From the NCBI GenBank assembly GCA_021166835.1, contig JAJPEN010000088.1, positions 1-56,797 on the forward strand: a DNA stretch of 56,797 nucleotides, read 5' to 3'. The DNA is from Burkholderiaceae bacterium. GTDB taxonomy: Bacteria > Pseudomonadota > Gammaproteobacteria > Burkholderiales > Burkholderiaceae. Shown piece after piece: positions 16,596-25,461 of the stretch. The notes beneath the pieces are model-generated. The model had not been told where the DNA came from. It saw only the letters and a list, made by a program, of their open reading frames with translations, and searched no databases. Positions within the stretch are counted from its first letter, which is position 1. Every line of letters begins with the position of its first letter. The position numbers and the translations under genes were made by a program.

Positions 16596-17774
16596 ATGAT
16601 CGATTTCACGCTTTCCGAAGAACAGCGCTCGATCCGCGAGGCGGTGCTTGCCATGTGCTCGCGAGGCGGTCGCTTCGGCGACGCATACTGGCTGCAGAAA
16701 GACCGCGACGGGGACTATCCGCTCGACTTCCACGCCGAGATGGCGCGCGCAGGCTGGATCGGCATCGCGATGCCCGAGGCCTACGGCGGCTCGGGGCTGG
16801 GCATTACCGAAGCCTCGATCCTGATGCAGGCGATCAGCGAATCGGGCGCGGGGATGAGCGGCGCGGCCACGATTCATCTGAACATCTTCGGACTCAATCC
16901 CGTCGTCGTCTTCGGCACCCACGAGCAGAAGAAGCGCATGCTCCCCCCGCTGATCGCCGGCGAGCACAGAACCTGCTTCGCGGTCACGGAGCCGAGCACC
17001 GGCTTGAACACGCTGAAGCTGCAGACGCGTGCCGTGCGCCACGGCGACCGCTACGTCCTGCACGGCCAGAAGGTCTGGACATCCTCGGCGCAGGTCGCCG
17101 ACAGGATCCTGATCCTCGCGCGCACACAGCCGGCGGACACCGTCGCGCACGCTGTCGAGGGGCTGAGCCTCTTCTATACCCATCTGAATCGCGAATACGT
17201 GGACATCCGGCGCATCGACAAGATGGGCCGAAAGGCCGTCGATTCGAACGAGATCTTCATCGACGGACTCCCGGTGCCGGTCGAGGACCTCATCGGCCAG
17301 GAAGGAAAGGGGTTCGAGTACATGCTGCACGGCCTGAACCCCGAGCGGATCCTGCTGGCCGCCGAAGCGGTGGGCCTGGGGCGCGCGGCGCTGGAACGGG
17401 CAACGGCCTACGCCAGGGAGCGCGTCGTCTTCGATCGCCCGATCGGAATGAACCAGGCAATCCAGCATCCGCTCGCCAGGTGCTGGGCCGAGCTCGAGGC
17501 GGCGAACCTGATGGTGTTCCACGCCGCGTCGCTCTACGATGCGGGCCGGGCGTGCGGTGCCGAGGCCAATGCGGCGAAGTACCTCGCCGGCGAGGCGGGG
17601 TTCAACGCGTGCCAGCGGGCCGTCATGACGCTCGGCGGATACGGCTACGCCAAGGAGTACCATGTCGAGCGCTACCTGCGAGAGAGCCTGATCCCGCGAA
17701 TTGCGCCGGTTAGCCCGGAACTCATCCTGTGCTACATCGCCGAGAAGGTGCTGGGGTTGCCGAAGTCCTATTGA
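16596..17774 (+). CDS. Acyl-CoA dehydrogenase
   Basis: This 392-residue flavoenzyme has the full three-domain layout: N-terminal helical domain (LSEEQRSIREAV), middle beta domain (CFAVTEPSTGLNT, HGQKVWTSSAQVADRILILAR) and C-terminal helical domain (LGGYGYAKEYHVERYLRE). The C-terminus reads RIAPVSPELILCYIAEKVLGLP instead of the common YEGTxEIQ catalytic segment, as in a subgroup of poorly characterised ACADs. The acidic residue in SPE is a possible base. It oxidises an acyl-CoA to an enoyl-CoA with electrons passed to ETF. It lies 18 bp after the crotonase. The substrate is unknown; a sulfo-acyl-CoA is possible given the locus. Confidence 0.9.
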   Translation: MIDFTLSEEQRSIREAVLAMCSRGGRFGDAYWLQKDRDGDYPLDFHAEMARAGWIGIAMPEAYGGSGLGITEASILMQAISESGAGMSGAATIHLNIFGLNPVVVFGTHEQKKRMLPPLIAGEHRTCFAVTEPSTGLNTLKLQTRAVRHGDRYVLHGQKVWTSSAQVADRILILARTQPADTVAHAVEGLSLFYTHLNREYVDIRRIDKMGRKAVDSNEIFIDGLPVPVEDLIGQEGKGFEYMLHGLNPERILLAAEAVGLGRAALERATAYARERVVFDRPIGMNQAIQHPLARCWAELEAANLMVFHAASLYDAGRACGAEANAAKYLAGEAGFNACQRAVMTLGGYGYAKEYHVERYLRESLIPRIAPVSPELILCYIAEKVLGLPKSY

Positions 17775-17840
17775 GACCGCCGCTCAAGATGGCGGATCGG
17801 ACCCAGCCATCTGGACGAGCGCTTCCCGTCAGCCAATAGA

Positions 17841-18656
17841 ATGGTCAAGCGGCGCGAAGCGATGCCTGCCGAATCGATTGCCCTGCGCGCTTTCGGCGTG
17901 CTCGAGGAAATCGTGCGCGCAGCCGGGCCGATGTCGCTCGACGAGGTCACGCATGCGAGCCGCCTTCCCAAGGCCACCGCCTTCCGTATCCTGAACCTGC
18001 TGCAGTCCGCCGACCTGCTTCGACGCGAGCCGCAGACGAAGCGCTATGTGGTCGGCCCGCGCCTGACCTCGTTCGCGCTCGACCTCTGGCGCCAGTCCAC
18101 GCTTCGGGCGCAATGGCGACGCGCACTCGAGGAGGCCGTCTCCACGATCGGAGAGAGCTGCAACCTCACGATCCAGGAGGGCGACGAGGTGCTCTATCTC
18201 GATCGAGTCGAAACCTCGCGTCCGCTGCGCCTGCACCTCGAGCCCGGGACCCGCGTGCCTCTGCACTGCACGGCCAGCGGCAAGCTCTTCCTGTCCCAGA
18301 TGAGCAACGAGCAGATCCGAAAGCTGCTCGGCCCGGAACCGCTGAAGGCCTACACGAGCCGCACGATCACCCGATACGACGTGCTGTACGAGGATCTCGA
18401 CCGCGTGCGCGAGACGAAGGTGGGCACGCACGACTGCGAACTGTTCGACGACTCGGTGGCGATCGCGGTGCCGGTGATCGACGCGTCGGGCTACATCTAC
18501 GCCGCGGTGGCGATGCACGCGCCGATCCCGCGGCAGAGCATCGAAAGCTGCAAGCGCTACCTGCCCGTGTTGAACCGTGCGGCCGACTCGATCGGCCAGA
18601 CGCTGATCGGAACCTACAGCAGCCCGTCCGCGCTTGCGGCGAAGCGCGAAGGGTGA
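17841..18656 (+). CDS. IclR-family transcriptional regulator 1
   Basis: This 271-residue protein has an N-terminal winged helix-turn-helix (IALRAFGVLEEIVRAAGPMSLDEVTHASRLPKATAFRILNLL) and a C-terminal effector domain with the family ASGKLFLSQ segment. It lies at the end of the plus-strand catabolic run and is convergent with a second IclR gene. IclR proteins commonly regulate aromatic, glyoxylate and sulfonate catabolic operons in response to a pathway metabolite. The TTTC-N7-GAAA repeats at 1133 and 1217 are possible targets. ATG at 17841 was chosen; an internal ATG eight codons in is an alternative. Confidence 0.92.
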   Translation: MVKRREAMPAESIALRAFGVLEEIVRAAGPMSLDEVTHASRLPKATAFRILNLLQSADLLRREPQTKRYVVGPRLTSFALDLWRQSTLRAQWRRALEEAVSTIGESCNLTIQEGDEVLYLDRVETSRPLRLHLEPGTRVPLHCTASGKLFLSQMSNEQIRKLLGPEPLKAYTSRTITRYDVLYEDLDRVRETKVGTHDCELFDDSVAIAVPVIDASGYIYAAVAMHAPIPRQSIESCKRYLPVLNRAADSIGQTLIGTYSSPSALAAKREG

Positions 18657-18677
18657 CCCCTCGGCAAGAGCAGCCCC

Positions 18678-18698
18678 GCTCACGCGGTGCGCGTGAGC
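18678..18698. terminator. Hairpin between convergent IclR genes
   Basis: GCTCACGC and GCGTGAGC form an 8-bp perfect stem around a 5-nt loop in the 64-bp spacer between two convergent genes. There is no T-run, so efficiency as an intrinsic terminator is uncertain, but the location suits a bidirectional terminator. Confidence 0.45.
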
Positions 18699-18720
18699 TC
18701 CAGCCGTCCGGACGACGGGA

Positions 18721-19530
18721 TCAGCCGCACCCCTCGGGGGAATCCTCGACCTCCGCCAACCGCTGCGCCGCGCGCCGCAGCGTCGGCAGCAACGCAGTTG
18801 CGCCTTCGACGGTCAGTCGAACGACGGGCGCCTGCACGGCGAGACCGAGGTTCGAGCGCCCGCCGTCGGGCGTCGGCACCAGCACCGCGACGCAGACGAG
18901 TCCCGGCAGGAACTCCTCGTCGTCGGTGGCATAACCCAGCTCCCGCACCTTCTCCAGCTCGCGCTCGAGCGTGTCGCGGTCGGTGATCGTCTTCGGCGTG
19001 TAGCGCTCGAAGGGGCCGGCACCCAGCACGCGCGTTCGCTGCGACGGCGACATCTGCGCAAGGAAGAGCTTTCCGCTGGCCGAGCAATGGGCGGGCACCC
19101 GCGAGCCGGCACGCAGATAGAAACGCAGCGGCGCCGCGGTCTCGACCCGGTCCAGGTACAGCACGTTGCCGCTGGACATCGTCGTGATGTTGCAGGTCTC
19201 ACCGATCTCGTCCTTGAGCCGGCGGAGCACGCCACGTCGCGCGCTGTGCGCGGTGTCGTTCAGCAGCAGGTTCTTCGCGAACTTTCGCAGACGTGGACCG
19301 GTGCCGTAGCTGCGGCCGTCGCGCTCGCGCTGCAGCAGGCGTGCCGACTCGAGCTGATGCAGCATTCGGTGCAGCGTCGGCTTGGGCAGCCCGGTCTCGT
19401 CGACCAGGCTGCGCAGCGTGACGAATCCGTCCTTCGACGCGATCAGCTCGAGCAGCGCGAACAGCCGCAGCGTCGGTGTTTCGCCGTCGATGCGGCCCTC
19501 TTCGTCCTGCAGTTCGGGCACGTCGTCCAT
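18721..19530 (-). CDS. IclR-family transcriptional regulator 2
   Basis: This 269-residue protein has an N-terminal winged helix (LRLFALLELIASKDGFVTLRSLVDETGLPKPTLHRMLHQL) and an IclR effector domain with CSASGKLFLAQM. It differs clearly from regulator 1, so the two are not recent duplicates. It lies downstream of the YeiH exporter and xsc on the same strand, separated from yeiH by 115 bp, so it may have its own promoter. It is a natural candidate regulator of the xsc-side genes. Confidence 0.92.
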   Translation of the reverse strand: MDDVPELQDEEGRIDGETPTLRLFALLELIASKDGFVTLRSLVDETGLPKPTLHRMLHQLESARLLQRERDGRSYGTGPRLRKFAKNLLLNDTAHSARRGVLRRLKDEIGETCNITTMSSGNVLYLDRVETAAPLRFYLRAGSRVPAHCSASGKLFLAQMSPSQRTRVLGAGPFERYTPKTITDRDTLERELEKVRELGYATDDEEFLPGLVCVAVLVPTPDGGRSNLGLAVQAPVVRLTVEGATALLPTLRRAAQRLAEVEDSPEGCG

Positions 19531-19645
19531 TTCTCCGTCGTCTCGGGTGTCGAACGCCTCAATGTACTGTCTTTCGGAGACCCGCGGCTCGCGTGGGGCA
19601 CGGCGGCTGCGGCGTCGTTCGTTCCTCCGGGCGGTTCCTCCCGCT

Positions 19646-20710
19646 TCATCCGCCCAGGCCTCTCAGCACGTAGACGACGAGCAGCATGTACGACGCGACG
19701 AACACCGCCTCGCCGCCCAGCAGCGCGATCGGCCGCCAGCCGAGCTCGACGAGTTTCTCAAGCGAAGTCTTCACTCCCAGAGCGGCAATAGAGATCACCA
19801 GACACCAGCTCGAAACGGACGATGCCGCCGAACGGACGGGGGCCGGGATCCAGCCGAGGCTATTGACCAGCACGAGCGCTGCGAATGCGATCAGGAAGAA
19901 CGGCAGCAGCGGCGGGCGGCCCGCGCCCTTGGCCGGCTCGTCTGCCCGGCTCGCATCGCCGCCCCGAAACCAGATCGCTAGCGTGAAGACGACGGGTACC
20001 AGCATCGCCACACGAAACATCTTCGTCAGCGTCGCCGTATCGCCGACCTGCGGGGAGATCATGAACCCGGCACCGACCACCTGCGCAACGTCGTGGATCG
20101 ATCCGCCGAGGAACAGCCCCGACTCGAGGGCATCGAGCCCGATCAGCGTGACGAGCAACGGGTACAGGACCATCGCCACCGTCGAGAACGTGGCCACGCC
20201 GATCGCCGTGAGCAGCGTGTAGTGCTCGTTCTCGCGGCTCTGCGGCAGTACCGACGAGATCGCCAGCGTGGCCGAGATTCCGCAGATGCCGGTTCCGCCG
20301 CCGGAAAGAAGCCCGAGCGTGCGCGGCAGGCCGAGCGCACGTGCGAACAGCACGCCGAAGCTGATCGTGAACACGACGGTCCCGACCAGCGCGACGACTC
20401 CGTCGAGGCCGAGCGCGACCACGTCGGAGAACGCGATGCGGGCGCCGAGCAGGCCCACGCCGATGCGCACCAGCTTCTTCGCCGACACTTCTACGCCGGG
20501 CATCGTCTTCGGGTTGTCGGCGAGGAAATGGAATGCAATGCCGAGCAGCAGCGCATACAGGAACTTCGGCCCGCCGTACTGGCTGGAGACGAACGATGCC
20601 GCGAGCGCGATCGTCGTGCAGAGCACGAGGCCGGGGAGCAGGCGGCGCATCCTGCCGGAAGCTCTTGCGGCGGCGCCGAGGGGGAGCGACGTGGACGTCT
20701 GGGTGCTCAT
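19646..20710 (-). CDS. YeiH/UPF0324 putative sulfate exporter family protein
   Basis: This 354-residue protein has about ten hydrophobic segments and the family signatures VRIGVGLLGARIAFSDV, GGGTGICGISATLA and GGSIHDVAQVVGAG. The family is annotated as putative sulfate (or sulfonate) exporters, with little biochemical proof. It lies 151 bp downstream of xsc, consistent with disposing of sulfite or sulfate released from sulfoacetaldehyde. ATG at 20710 has no strong ribosome-binding site, and a further in-frame ATG lies about 20 codons in, so the N-terminus is uncertain. Confidence 0.88.
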   Translation of the reverse strand: MSTQTSTSLPLGAAARASGRMRRLLPGLVLCTTIALAASFVSSQYGGPKFLYALLLGIAFHFLADNPKTMPGVEVSAKKLVRIGVGLLGARIAFSDVVALGLDGVVALVGTVVFTISFGVLFARALGLPRTLGLLSGGGTGICGISATLAISSVLPQSRENEHYTLLTAIGVATFSTVAMVLYPLLVTLIGLDALESGLFLGGSIHDVAQVVGAGFMISPQVGDTATLTKMFRVAMLVPVVFTLAIWFRGGDASRADEPAKGAGRPPLLPFFLIAFAALVLVNSLGWIPAPVRSAASSVSSWCLVISIAALGVKTSLEKLVELGWRPIALLGGEAVFVASYMLLVVYVLRGLGG

Positions 20711-20861
20711 TCGGGTGCGGAAGGCGCAACGCGCATGCGGCGTGGGACGCCGAGCGCCGGCGCACCCGCCCAGTAGGGGGCGGAGGGACAGAGCCGGCAA
20801 CGGGGCGAGAAGGCGAAGCGGTCGGCGGCGGGCGGCACGCAAGGCCGCCCGCTGGCCCCGC

Positions 20862-22667
20862 TCAGGAAAAATCCTTGTACTTCTCCAGCAGACGCACGGG
20901 CTTGGAAAGGGCGTCGCGACGGAACGGATCGCCCAGCTCGCGCGTGCACATGATCTCGATCACGCACGTCTTGCCGCCGTTCATCTGCAGGTCGACGGCG
21001 CGCTTGAGCGCCGGGCCGACGTCCTCGAGCCGGTCGACCACGATGCCCTCGGCGCCCATCGCCTTCGCGATGCCCGCGAAGCTCGGGTTCTCGAGGTCAC
21101 CGGCGACGAAGCGACGGTTGTAGAAGTCGACCTGGTTCTTCTTCTCGGCGCCCCACTGCCGATTGTGGAAAACGACCGCGGTGACGGGGATGCGCTCGCG
21201 CACGCAGGTCATCGTCTCCATCAGGCTCATCCCCCAGGCGCCGTCGCCGGCGTAGGAGATCGCCGGGCGATGCGGCGCCGCCACCTTTGCTCCGATGATC
21301 GTCGGGAACGCGTAGCCGCAGTTGCCGAAGCTCATCGCCGCGAAGAAGCTGCGCGGCTTCTCGAAGCGCAGGTAGCTGTTGGCCACCGAGTTGATGTTGC
21401 CGATGTCGGTAGACACCATCACGTCGTCGGGCATCGCCTTCTCGAGCTCGCGCAGCACCTGCCGCGGATGCAGCCACCCGCCCTCGGCCTTCGCCTCCTC
21501 GATCATGGCGAGGCTGTATGGATCGCGCTCGTGCGTCCACTCGTCGAGCTCCTTCTCCCACGCGGCTTTCTCGGCCGCGATCCGCGACGCGCGCTCGGCC
21601 TTGCTGGCGTCCGCGACGAGCTTGCGCTGCGCGAGCCGTTGCATCAGCGCCTTCGCAGCGGCCTTCGCATCTCCGCAGATCCCCACGGAGATCTTCTTCA
21701 CCAGCCCGAGCATCTTGTTGTCCGCGTCGATCTGGATGATCTTCGCATTCTTCGGCCAGTAGTCGAGCCCGTGCTGCGGCAGGGTGCCGAAGGGACCGAG
21801 CCGCGAGCCGAGCGCGACGACGACGTCAGCCTGCGCGATCAGCTTCATCGCCGCCTTCGAACCCTGGTAGCCGAGCGGACCGCACCACAGCGGATGGCTC
21901 GCGGGGAACGAATCGTTGTGCAGATAGCTGTTGACCACCGGAGCGCCGAGCCGCTCGGCGAGCGCCCTGCATTCCTCGACTGCATCCCCCGTCACGACGC
22001 CGCCGCCCGAAAGGATCACCGGAAACTTCGCATTCGCGAGGAGATCGGCGGCCTCGTCGAGGCTCTTCTCGCCCCCTGGCCCGCGCTCGAGGCGCGACGG
22101 CTGGGGAATCTCGGTGGTGATCTCGCCGTAGAAGTAGTCGCGCGGAATGTTCAACTGCGTCGGGCCCATCTCGGACATCGCGCGATCGAAGCAGCGGCCG
22201 GTGAACTCGGCCATGCGCGCCGGATGCGTGACGTGGCCCTGGTATTTAGTGAACTCCTCGAACATCGGCAGCTGGTTGGCTTCCTGGAATCCGCCCAGGC
22301 CGATCGTCGTCGACCCCGTCTCGGGGGTGACGATGACCACCGGCGTATGCGCCCAGTAGGCAGCAGCGATCGCGGTCACGCAGTTGCTGATGCCCGGTCC
22401 GTTCTGTCCGATGACCACGCCGTGGCGGCCGGAGACACGCGCGTAGCCGTCGGCCATGTGCCCCGCGCCCTGCTCGTGCACGACGGGGATGAAGCGGATC
22501 CCGGCCGGCTGGAAGAGGTCCATCGCGTCCATGAACGCCGACCCCATGATCCCGAACATGTCGGTGACGCCGTTGGCGACGAGCGTCTCGACGAACGCTT
22601 CCGAGGGCGACATCTTCTGCACGCCGCTGATCGCCTTGCGCGTCTCGCGCACCGCGTGATCGTTCAT
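20862..22667 (-). CDS. xsc: Sulfoacetaldehyde acetyltransferase
   Basis: This 601-residue thiamine-diphosphate enzyme has the Xsc-specific block QNGPGISNCVTAIAAAYWAH followed by GLGGFQEANQLPMFEEFTKYQ. It also has the cofactor-activating Glu65 in VVHEQGAGHMADGYAR and the diphosphate/Mg motif beginning GDGAW. It converts sulfoacetaldehyde and phosphate to acetyl phosphate and sulfite in the cytoplasm, the desulfonation step of taurine, isethionate and sulfoacetate catabolism. ATG at 22667 is preceded by GGAGGA; the reading frame extends upstream but without a site. Pta and a TSUP exporter lie just upstream on the same strand. No taurine aminotransferase, taurine dehydrogenase or isethionate dehydrogenase is in the window, so the sulfoacetaldehyde source must be another route. 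Confidence 0.96.
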   Translation of the reverse strand: MNDHAVRETRKAISGVQKMSPSEAFVETLVANGVTDMFGIMGSAFMDAMDLFQPAGIRFIPVVHEQGAGHMADGYARVSGRHGVVIGQNGPGISNCVTAIAAAYWAHTPVVIVTPETGSTTIGLGGFQEANQLPMFEEFTKYQGHVTHPARMAEFTGRCFDRAMSEMGPTQLNIPRDYFYGEITTEIPQPSRLERGPGGEKSLDEAADLLANAKFPVILSGGGVVTGDAVEECRALAERLGAPVVNSYLHNDSFPASHPLWCGPLGYQGSKAAMKLIAQADVVVALGSRLGPFGTLPQHGLDYWPKNAKIIQIDADNKMLGLVKKISVGICGDAKAAAKALMQRLAQRKLVADASKAERASRIAAEKAAWEKELDEWTHERDPYSLAMIEEAKAEGGWLHPRQVLRELEKAMPDDVMVSTDIGNINSVANSYLRFEKPRSFFAAMSFGNCGYAFPTIIGAKVAAPHRPAISYAGDGAWGMSLMETMTCVRERIPVTAVVFHNRQWGAEKKNQVDFYNRRFVAGDLENPSFAGIAKAMGAEGIVVDRLEDVGPALKRAVDLQMNGGKTCVIEIMCTRELGDPFRRDALSKPVRLLEKYKDFS

Positions 22668-22762
22668 TGCTGTGAATCCTCCGGAGAAGTGGGCGGCAAC
22701 GGACCGGGGATGGCCGGGCAATGCCGGCGCGTAGCCGCCGCTGAAACAGGTCGAGCAGACCG

Positions 22763-22792
22763 ACGATAGCGGGAAAGCACGTGGCAAGTCAA
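22763..22792 (-). promoter_or_regulatory. Probable sigma70 promoter of xsc
   Basis: On the minus strand TTGACT (22792-22787) and TATCGT (22768-22763) are separated by 18 bp, about 95 bp upstream of the xsc ATG. The small palindrome TTTCGGAAA (22799-22807) lies immediately upstream of the -35 and could be an activator site. The 218-bp spacer from the TSUP gene is AT-rich for this window. Confidence 0.45.
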
Positions 22793-22885
22793 CGCAAATT
22801 TCGGAAACCGGTACCCATCATTCCATAAAATTGTGAATTCAAGCGATAACGTTCCGGGCGGCGGTGGAGAGCCGAGCGCCGCCGC

Positions 22886-23656
22886 TCAGCCGCCAAGCAC
22901 GCCGGGGAGCTTGGTGATGACCAGCGACGCCCCGATGCCGATGAGGATGAAGAAGACGAGGCGGCGCGTCGTCGTCGGTGCCAGCGGCGGCGGCCAACGG
23001 CGCGCGAGCGTCGAGGCCAAGCCGACGGTGGGCAGGGCGAGCGCCGCGAGCAGCCAGACGGTGGCGGTCAGGCCGCCCTGCACGCCGACGATCACCGTAC
23101 GGGCGCTCGAGGTGATCGCGAACAGCATCAACAGCATGTCGCGCACGGCGCGCACGTCGGTCGGCTGTCGGTAGAAGTGGAAGACGAGCGGCGGTCCGCC
23201 CATGCCGAACAGGCCGTTGGTGAAGCCCGAGAAGAAACCGGCCAACAGGAAGCCCGGGGTGCGCGATGGCTTCGCCAATCTTCTCGGATTGCACACGAGG
23301 AGCAGACCGCCCATCACGATGAACGCGCCGAGCAGCAGCTGCAGCAGGTCCGTCGCCAAGCCGCTCAGCCAGCTGAGCAGCGCGAGGCCCGCGCCGATCG
23401 CCGGGACGCTGCCGAGCAGCGTCGCGCGGATGGTGCGCCAGTCGATACGATGCAGGTTGCCCGGCAGCGAGAAGGCGGCGTTCGCCACCGACATCAGGCT
23501 GATCGTCGCGGCGAGTTGCGCAACCGAGGCGACGCCGAGCCCGCCGGCCAAGCCCATGACGATCATCGACAGTCCGAAGCCGGTCACCGACTGGAAGTAC
23601 GAACCGAGCGCAACCGTGGCGAGGAAAAGCGCCAGCGAGACGAGGTCGATGCCCAT
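22886..23656 (-). CDS. TSUP (TauE/SafE) family anion exporter 2
   Basis: This protein of about 256 residues has eight or so hydrophobic segments and a conserved second repeat (AGFFSGFTNGLFGMGGPPLVFHFY). It lies between pta and xsc, the classic neighbourhood of TauE-type sulfite exporters. It could start at ATG 23656 or at TTG 23668; the TTG overlaps the Pta stop and lies close behind a GAGGGA. It differs strongly from the TSUP protein at 7.8 kb, so the two may handle different anions. Confidence 0.9.
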   Translation of the reverse strand: MGIDLVSLALFLATVALGSYFQSVTGFGLSMIVMGLAGGLGVASVAQLAATISLMSVANAAFSLPGNLHRIDWRTIRATLLGSVPAIGAGLALLSWLSGLATDLLQLLLGAFIVMGGLLLVCNPRRLAKPSRTPGFLLAGFFSGFTNGLFGMGGPPLVFHFYRQPTDVRAVRDMLLMLFAITSSARTVIVGVQGGLTATVWLLAALALPTVGLASTLARRWPPPLAPTTTRRLVFFILIGIGASLVITKLPGVLGG

Positions 23657-23664
23657 CGACCGCG

Positions 23665-24702
23665 TCAACGTCCCTCGAACGCGCGCGCCTGCACGACCGT
23701 CGCGGCGATGACATGGAACACGTCGTCGGCGCTGCAGCCGCGCGAGAGGTCGTTGGCCGGCCGGTTCAGCCCCTGCAGCAGCGGTCCGATCGCCACTGCG
23801 CCGGCGAATCGCTCGGCGAGCTTGTAGCCGATGTTGCCCGCATCGAGATCGGGGAAGACGAGTACGTTGGCGTCGCCGCGTACGCGGGAACCGGGCAGCT
23901 TGCGCGCGGCGATCTCCGGAACCAGTGCCGCGTCGAGCTGTACCTCGCCGTCGACGGCCAGGCCCGGCCGCTGCGAGCGCAGCCGCACGGTGGCCTCGAT
24001 CACCTTGTCCACCCTCGGGTGACGCGCGCTTCCGTTCGTGGAGAACGACAGCATCGCCACGCGCGGCTCCTCACCCAGCAGGCTGCGGGCGCTGTCGGCC
24101 GTCGCCGCCGCGATGCCGGCGAGCGCATCGGCATCGGGATCGACGATGAGCCCGCAGTCGGCGAACAGCATCGAGCGCGGCGGTACGTGCCAGCGTCGCT
24201 CGAAGACCATCAAGAAGAAACTCGAGACCATGCGCGACGACGGCGCGACACCGATGATCTGCAGGGCGCTGCGAACGACGTCGGCGGTCGTGCGCACCGC
24301 CCCCGCGACGCAGCCGTCCGCGTGACCGAGCCGCACCATAAGGTGCGCAAAGCAAAGCGGGTCGCGCGCGGCAGCTTCGGCCTCCTCGAGCGTCATCCCC
24401 TTCGCGCGGCGCAGCGCGAGCAGCGCCTCGCAGAACTCGGTGCGGCGGGGATCGTCGCGCGGGTCAATCGTCTCGACGCCGGCCAGGTCGATCGCCTCGC
24501 GCCGGGCCAGCGCCGCGGTATTCTCGCGCGGGCCGACGAGCGTGATGTGTGCGACGCCCTCGCGCGCCGCGCGTGCGGCGCCCTGCAGCACCCGCGTGTC
24601 GTCGCTCTCGCACAGCACAATGCGCCTGGGGTCAGCGCGCGCGCGTCCAAGGATTCGTTCGAGGGGGGGATCCGCAGCGTCTCCGGTTCCGATCGACGTC
24701 AT
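23665..24702 (-). CDS. pta: Phosphate acetyltransferase
   Basis: This 345-residue short-form Pta consists of the catalytic PTA_PTB domain alone. Conserved segments include [54 protein letters not shown] and [18 protein letters not shown]. It converts acetyl phosphate from Xsc into acetyl-CoA. Its stop lies at the start of the TSUP gene, indicating coupling. In the proposed pathway it would also regenerate the acetyl-CoA consumed by BKACE. Confidence 0.95.
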   Translation of the reverse strand: MTSIGTGDAADPPLERILGRARADPRRIVLCESDDTRVLQGAARAAREGVAHITLVGPRENTAALARREAIDLAGVETIDPRDDPRRTEFCEALLALRRAKGMTLEEAEAAARDPLCFAHLMVRLGHADGCVAGAVRTTADVVRSALQIIGVAPSSRMVSSFFLMVFERRWHVPPRSMLFADCGLIVDPDADALAGIAAATADSARSLLGEEPRVAMLSFSTNGSARHPRVDKVIEATVRLRSQRPGLAVDGEVQLDAALVPEIAARKLPGSRVRGDANVLVFPDLDAGNIGYKLAERFAGAVAIGPLLQGLNRPANDLSRGCSADDVFHVIAATVVQARAFEGR

Positions 24703-24810
24703 CGCAATCTTCGTGAAGTTCGGCCCGGCGCGATTGTCGCTTGCGCCGGTCGGCGGGCGCGACAGTGGGACCGACGACCGAGCCGCAATCGGTCCTTCGA
24801 TCCGGCTCGT

Positions 24811-25461
24811 TCACTCCGCCCGGTCGGGCGGCGACAGCGGCGCGGCGGTGAGCCTCGCCAGCTCCTCGAACGAGAGTCCGTCGACCCATTCGCGCGCGAC
24901 CAGCCCCAACGGCGTGACGTCGATCACCGCCAGGTCGGTGTAGACGCGCGAAACGCAGGCGATGCCGGTCAGGGGGTAGGTGCATCGCTCGACCAGCTTG
25001 CTGGCGCCCGACTTCGTCACGTGCTCCATCATGACGAGCACGTGGCGCGCACCGATCGCGAGATCCATCGCGCCACCGACAGCGGGGATCGCGTCGGGCG
25101 CTCCGGTATGCCAGTTTGCGAGATCGCCGCGCGACGAGACCTGGAAGGCGCCCAGCACGCAGTAGTCGAGATGCCCGCCCCGCATGATCGCGAAGGCATC
25201 GGCATGGTGGAAGAAGGCCGCACCCGGCAATTGCGTGACGGGTTGCTTGCCGGCGTTGATGAGGTCCCAGTCTTCCTCGCCCGGCGCGGGTGCGGGACCC
25301 ATGCCGAGGACTCCGTTCTCGCTGTGCAGAACGATTTCGCGCTCGGGAAGGAGGTGGTTCGCGACGAGTGTCGGCAACCCGATCCCGAGGTTGACGTACG
25401 ACCCGTCCGGGATGTCGCGTGCCACGCGGGCGGCCATCTCTTCGCGGCTGAAGCGTTTCAT
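24811..25461 (-). CDS. 3-oxoacid CoA-transferase, subunit B
   Basis: This 216-residue beta subunit of a family I CoA-transferase (ScoB/PcaJ/AtoA group) carries the catalytic Glu in HSENGVLGMGP and an N-terminal IPDGSYVNLGIGLPTLVANHL. Its ATG at 25461 overlaps the alpha-subunit stop. With its partner it transfers CoA from succinyl-CoA to a 3-oxoacid such as acetoacetate or 3-oxoadipate. The Pta gene follows after 108 bp. Acetoacetate is the coproduct expected from BKACE, which makes acetoacetate activation a good fit, but specificity is not determined by sequence alone. Confidence 0.92.
   Translation of the reverse strand: MKRFSREEMAARVARDIPDGSYVNLGIGLPTLVANHLLPEREIVLHSENGVLGMGPAPAPGEEDWDLINAGKQPVTQLPGAAFFHHADAFAIMRGGHLDYCVLGAFQVSSRGDLANWHTGAPDAIPAVGGAMDLAIGARHVLVMMEHVTKSGASKLVERCTYPLTGIACVSRVYTDLAVIDVTPLGLVAREWVDGLSFEELARLTAAPLSPPDRAE

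Noticed and set aside
18678..18698. Possible IclR operator rather than terminator
   Set aside because: The hairpin is GC-rich and centred between convergent gene ends, a position that suits termination better than regulation.
20862..24702. Ordinary taurine or isethionate degradation
   Set aside because: Xsc, Pta and TSUP fit, but no taurine:pyruvate aminotransferase, taurine dehydrogenase or isethionate dehydrogenase gene is visible. It cannot be excluded that these lie outside the window.
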